The position numbers and the translations under genes were made by a program. A DNA stretch of 64,000 nt from Streptomyces mobaraensis NBRC 13819 = DSM 40847 (GTDB taxonomy: Bacteria > Actinomycetota > Actinomycetes > Streptomycetales > Streptomycetaceae). Shown here piece by piece: positions 62,598-64,000 of the stretch. The notes under the pieces were generated by a model. The model had not been told where the DNA came from. It worked only from the letters and a program-made list of their open reading frames with translations, and ran no database searches. Positions within the stretch are counted from its first letter, which is position 1. Every line of letters begins with the position of its first letter. The DNA lies in NCBI RefSeq assembly GCF_017916255.1, contig NZ_CP072827.1, positions 6,969,501 to 7,033,500 on the forward strand, in the 5' to 3' direction.

Positions 62598-63421
62598 CCG
62601 TCGGCGTCGCCGCGCGCACGGAGACGGCCGCCGTCCGGGCCGCCGCCCGCCTCGTCGCGGCCCCGGACGGCCGCGGCGGCACGGCGCTCCCCGTCCTGGC
62701 CGGCGAGGCGCCGTTCGCGCTCCGCAGGACCGGCCCCCGCGGCGCGGTGGCGCACGTCGCGCTGGTCGGCGCGATGAGCGCGCCGCTCGGCGGCGACCGG
62801 CTGACGCTGGCCGCGACCGTCGAACCCGGCGCCGCGCTCCGCTTCACCACCACGGCCGCCACCCTCGCCCTGCCCGGCCGGACGGGCGCCCCGGCCGCGT
62901 ACGACATCCGGATCACCGTCGGGGACGGCGCGACGCTCCACTGGCTCCCCGAACCGCTGATCTCCGCCGCGGGCAGCGACCTGCGCACCACCACCCGCGT
63001 CGAACTCGCCCCCACGGCCCGGCTGCTGTTCCGCGAGGAGCAGGTGCTCGGCCGCGCGGGCGAGCCGCCCGGGCGGCTGACCGCCCGGCTGACCGTCCAC
63101 CGCGCCGGCCGCCCGCTCTACGACCAGGAGCTGGCCTACGGGCCGGGGGCGCCCGGCTGGGACGGCGGCGCGGTCCTCGGCGGCCACCGGGCCGTGGGGC
63201 AGCTCCTCGCCGTCGATCCGGACTTCGGCGACGCGCCGCCGGTGCCGCCGCCGCACACGGCCGAGGGGGCGGTGGCCGCCGCCATGCCGCTCACCGGCCC
63301 CGCCGTCGCCGTGAGCGCCGTGGCCTCCGACGCGCTCCGGCTGCGCGCGCTCCTGCGCACGGCGGAAAGGGCGCTGACGCACGGGAGTGATGAAGGACGC
63401 CTCAGGAGGCATCCGGCATGA
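62594..63421 (+). CDS. ureD: urease accessory protein UreD
   Basis: A 275-residue UreD/UreH scaffold protein that binds apo-urease during nickel loading. Family blocks: '[39 protein letters not shown]' and '[24 protein letters not shown]'. The GTG overlaps the ureG stop (GTGA). Last gene of the operon. No ureE or nickel permease is adjacent. Confidence 0.9.
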
Positions 63422-63560
63422 CGTCATCCTTACGGATTAGTAAAGATTCACCCGAACAACCTGTCCATCTTGGTACGGGAGACGGAATCATCCCTGGTGC
63501 AGCTCTGTGATCATCGCCGTCCCGATCCGAGGACGGCGTTCCCAGCAGGGGGATTCCCAC

Positions 63561-64000
63561 GTGAGACCTAAAGCGATACTCGGCGCGGCCACCGGCACCG
63601 TGATGACCGGCGCCCTCGTCGCGGGCTTCCTGGCCGCTCCGTCGGCCGGCGCCACCGAGCGCGTGCCCGGCGGCGCCGCCGAGGCCAAGGGCGTGCAGGC
63701 CGCTGCCGCGAAGGCGGCCAAGACGGGCATCAAGTGGCAGGACTGCCCCGCCACCTGGGGCCTGGAGAAGCCCATCCAGTGCGGTTGGGTGACCGTCCCG
63801 GTCGACTACGCCAAGCCGAACGGCCCGACGATCAAGATCGCCGTGGACCGTGTCCGCTCCACCGGCACCGCCAAGGAGCGCCAGGGCTCGCTGGTCTACA
63901 ACCCGGGCGGCCCGGGCGGCTCCGGCCTGAAGTTCCCGCGCAAGGTCACGACGAAGAACCCCATCTACACCAAGGTCGCCAAGGCCTACGACTTCGTCGG
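63561..64000 (+). CDS. secreted alpha/beta hydrolase (tripeptidyl aminopeptidase-like), truncated by the window end
   Basis: The first 146 codons of a secreted enzyme. The signal peptide is 'KAILGAATGTVMTGALVAGFLAAPSAGA', cut near residue 31. The mature part has 'IKWQDCPATWGLEKPIQCGWVTVPVDYAKP' and 'GSLVYNPGGPGGSGLKFP', the oxyanion-loop pattern (NPGGPGGSG) of Streptomyces tripeptidyl/prolyl aminopeptidases of the alpha/beta-hydrolase fold. The GTG start has AGGGGG upstream. The catalytic Ser lies beyond the window. The 139 bases before it (63422-63560) hold its promoter; nothing else is seen. Confidence 0.88.
   Translation, partial: MRPKAILGAATGTVMTGALVAGFLAAPSAGATERVPGGAAEAKGVQAAAAKAAKTGIKWQDCPATWGLEKPIQCGWVTVPVDYAKPNGPTIKIAVDRVRSTGTAKERQGSLVYNPGGPGGSGLKFPRKVTTKNPIYTKVAKAYDFV

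Overview
This window looks like a high-GC actinomycete chromosome, almost certainly Streptomyces. The third codon positions are nearly all G or C, GTG and TTG starts are common, and many genes overlap by 4 bp. Streptomyces-style families are present (DUF397 next to an XRE/DUF5753 regulator, a DasR-like GntR regulator, a ROK regulator, an NlpC/P60 gene behind a ydaO-type leader). A GC-rich intergenic repeat typical of the genus occurs three times.

Layout. 1-8 kb: a broken secreted-protein gene at the edge, rhodanese, ATP-grasp protein, DUF885 protein, ACT-GNAT fusion, flavin-reductase-like protein and a disulfide flavoprotein. 8-14 kb: a small ORF, a secreted protein, a two-component system divergent from an ABC exporter, and a lipoprotein. 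14-26.8 kb: alpha/beta hydrolase, GntR and ROK regulators, EF-hand protein, mug, purB, SGNH hydrolase, two CNNM/CBS membrane proteins, an FAD monooxygenase divergent from a TetR regulator with a perfect palindrome between them, and a methyltransferase. 27-31.7 kb: biotin genes bioB-bioA-bioD, with bioF divergent. 31.7-36.2 kb: XRE/DUF397/ATPase regulatory set, NlpC/P60 with a riboswitch, a ClpP-like protein lacking catalytic residues, and an orphan antitoxin. 58.5-63.4 kb: urease ureABC-F-G-D. The last gene is a truncated secreted hydrolase.

The main discovery candidate is one long co-directional operon at 36.68-56.70 kb, closed by a perfect 15-bp hairpin. It encodes a TE-A-T-KS-AT-TE-KR-ACP megasynthase, a glycerate-kinase-like P-loop kinase, a GlpD-like flavoprotein, a ketol-acid-reductoisomerase-like enzyme, a class III aminotransferase, a fold-III PLP decarboxylase, a methionine S-methyltransferase-like enzyme, a TauD-type dioxygenase, a SerC-like aminotransferase, an inositol-monophosphatase-like phosphatase and a YbaK-type tRNA-editing protein.

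My reading is as follows. Methionine is S-methylated, decarboxylated and transaminated towards DMSP. The megasynthase loads DMSP, adds malonate and reduces, giving gonyol. The dioxygenase makes gonydiol, and the reductoisomerase-like enzyme expels dimethyl sulfide to close a cyclopropanol, as BurG does in Burkholderia malleicyprol biosynthesis. The resulting 2-hydroxy-2-(1-hydroxycyclopropyl)acetate is a glycerate analogue. The remaining genes copy the phosphorylated serine pathway: kinase, C2 oxidation, SerC transamination, phosphatase. That would give 1-hydroxycyclopropylglycine (cleonine), the amino acid known from cleomycin. The YbaK-like protein could clear tRNAs mischarged with this serine/threonine analogue, and the adjacent AzlCD permease could export it. 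The enzyme families are seen in the sequence. The route and product are inference, and I cannot tell whether this locus has already been described.
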